This document shows, piece by piece, positions 5,979-6,921 of a DNA stretch of 6,921 nt; the first letter of the stretch is position 1; every line of letters starts with the position of its first letter. The stretch spans positions 1 through 6,921 of the forward strand of contig CATXML010000061.1 of assembly GCA_958372035.1 (NCBI GenBank). Reading direction: 5' to 3'. A program made the translations under genes and the position numbers. Origin of the DNA: an uncultured Collinsella sp. (lineage in GTDB: Bacteria > Actinomycetota > Coriobacteriia > Coriobacteriales > Coriobacteriaceae). The notes beneath the pieces were generated by a model. It saw only the letters and a program-made list of their open reading frames with translations, was not told the DNA's origin and did no database searches.

Positions 5979-5995
5979 TTGGCAGGGACTGCCAA
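5979..5995. repeat. Perfect short palindrome at the end of the array
   Basis: TTGGCAG (5979-5985) and CTGCCAA (5989-5995) are perfectly complementary around a GGA loop. The sequence CTGCCAAC here also occurs at 5908-5915, between units 3 and 4, at an offset of 81 bp, which is the array period. The array repetition therefore appears to extend past unit 4. Confidence 0.7.
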
Positions 5996-6014
5996 CGATT
6001 GAGCAGCCGCCCTC

Positions 6015-6053
6015 ATCTGTAATGAAAAGTCATACATTCCAACCATTACTGGA
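6015..6053. repeat. Possible degenerate further copy of the palindromic repeat
   Basis: ATCTGTAATG (6015-6024) resembles the left-arm core ATCTGTAACA, and CATTAC (6043-6048) is the inverse of its GTAATG, as if both arms had changed together. The distance between arms is 7 bp shorter than in the intact units and the outer arm ends are not recognisable. The right side runs into the copA promoter. Chance similarity is possible. Confidence 0.35.
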
Positions 6054-6080
6054 CACCCCCAGGGGGTATGGGTGTATAGT
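6050..6080 (+). promoter_or_regulatory. Copper-responsive promoter/operator of copA (CsoR-type palindrome)
   Basis: A TGGACA (-35 candidate, 6050-6055) and a TATAGT (-10 candidate, 6075-6080) flank the palindrome ACCCCC-A-GGGGGT (6055-6067). C- and G-tract palindromes of this kind are the usual operators of CsoR copper repressors, and its place over the promoter fits repression relieved by Cu(I). The 19-bp spacer is also what MerR/CueR-type activators use, so that family is the alternative. No regulator gene is in the window. Confidence 0.6.
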
Positions 6081-6127
6081 ATCGGTTGGTTAACATTTCC
6101 GACACTACGCCACAGAAAGGAGTAGCC

Positions 6128-6921
6128 ATGGCTCAAGATAAATTCGACGTGGGCGGCATGACGTGCGCCGCCTGCCAGGCGCACGTGGACCGCGCCGTCA
6201 GCAAGCTCGACGGCGTCCAAAGCGTCGCGGTCAACCTGCTCGCCGGTTCCATGATGGTCGACTATGACCCAGCGCAGGTCTCCCCCGACGATATCTGCAC
6301 CGCCGTCGACCGCGCGGGCTACTCGGCCTCACCCGTCGATGCGGGCACCGGTGCCGCCGGTTCAAACGGCGGCGCGCAAGCCAGGTCTGGCGCCGCCCGT
6401 ATGGAGTCGCCCACCAAAAAGTTGGAGGCCGCCGCCTCCGCTATGCGCACCCGCCTCATCGTCTCGATCGCATTCCTCATCCCGCTGTTCTACATAGGCA
6501 TGGGGCACATGCTCGGCTGGCCGCTGCCCGGCGTCTTCACCGACCACACCCACAGTATGACGCTCGCCCTCACCGAGCTCGTCCTACTCATCCCCATCGT
6601 CTATGTCAACGACGCGTACTTTATCAACGGGTTTAAATCGCTCGCGCACGGCGCGCCGACCATGGACGCCCTTATTGCCGTGGGCGCCACCGCTTCCGTC
6701 GCCTGGTCGTTCTATGCCATGTTTATCATGGCCGACCAGCTGGCCGCCGGTCAGGTCCACAAGGCCATGATGACGGGCATGGACAACCTGTATTTTGAGA
6801 GTGCGGGCACGATCCTGTCGCTGGTCACCGTGGGCAAATACCTCGAAACGCGCAGCAAGTCCAAAACCGGCGGCGCTATCGAGGCGCTCATCGACTTGGC
6901 ACCCAAGACCGCGACCGTCGT
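6128..6921 (+). CDS. copA: Copper-transporting P1B-type ATPase, N-terminal part (continues past the window)
   Basis: It exports Cu(I) across the cytoplasmic membrane using ATP and so protects against copper stress. The 264 visible residues contain one heavy-metal-associated domain with GMTCAAC (10-16; Cys13 and Cys16 bind the metal), a Gly/Ala/Ser-rich linker (72-95), and the first membrane helices at about 108-127, 145-161, 180-202 and 222-237. APTMDALIAVG (176-186) and LVTVGKYLETRSKSKTGGAIEALIDLAPKTATV (232-264, read in parts) are typical of CopA enzymes just before the actuator domain. The CPC, DKTGT and nucleotide-binding regions lie beyond the edge, so Cu specificity is inferred from the family and the CsoR-like operator. 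ATG at 6128 follows AAAGGAG with good spacing. It is separate from the kinase module and carries its own promoter. Confidence 0.95.
   Translation, partial: MAQDKFDVGGMTCAACQAHVDRAVSKLDGVQSVAVNLLAGSMMVDYDPAQVSPDDICTAVDRAGYSASPVDAGTGAAGSNGGAQARSGAARMESPTKKLEAAASAMRTRLIVSIAFLIPLFYIGMGHMLGWPLPGVFTDHTHSMTLALTELVLLIPIVYVNDAYFINGFKSLAHGAPTMDALIAVGATASVAWSFYAMFIMADQLAAGQVHKAMMTGMDNLYFESAGTILSLVTVGKYLETRSKSKTGGAIEALIDLAPKTATV

Noticed and set aside
5963..6220. An 85-residue minus-strand open frame across the copA promoter
   Set aside because: It covers the last repeat unit, the promoter and the start of copA, and has no sign of being a real protein.

Overview
The window looks like chromosomal DNA of a high-GC Gram-positive gut bacterium, most likely a member of the Coriobacteriia (Collinsella or a close relative). 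This inference rests on the GC-rich third positions, the strong AAAGGAGG-type ribosome-binding sites with GTG and TTG starts, and a membrane protein kinase ending in a DUF6273-like domain, a domain I associate with this class and with gut Firmicutes. No database search was possible.

Layout: (1) Positions 1-1910, minus strand: a DEAD-box RNA helicase with all core motifs and a long basic Arg/Gly-rich tail that runs off the left edge. (2) 1911-2417: an intergenic region between divergent genes, holding one copy of a 57-bp palindromic repeat and a perfect TATAAT box. (3) 2418-3380, plus strand: a 320-residue protein with an unrecognised helical N-terminal part and a C-terminal FHA domain. (4) 3381-3551: a gap with two structured elements, a pair of overlapping, mutually exclusive hairpins right after the FHA gene and a 61-bp imperfect inverted repeat just before the kinase gene. 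(5) 3552-5636, plus strand: a 694-residue Ser/Thr kinase with one central membrane segment, introduced by a twin-arginine-like motif, and a C-terminal DUF6273-like domain. (6) 5637-6127: a likely terminator, an array of four 57-bp palindromes at an 80-81 bp period (half-repeats alternate in orientation every ~40 bp), a possible degenerate further copy, and a copper-type promoter/operator. (7) 6128-6921, plus strand: the 5' part of a copper-transporting P1B ATPase (copA), cut by the right edge.

The FHA gene and the kinase gene probably form a two-gene phospho-signalling module: the kinase would sense something through its external domain and phosphorylate cytoplasmic targets, with the FHA protein as reader or partner. 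The same 57-bp repeat family lies on both sides of this pair. The repeat family, the unusual kinase architecture and the structured leader are the parts most worth a second look. The helicase and the copper ATPase look like ordinary, unrelated neighbours.
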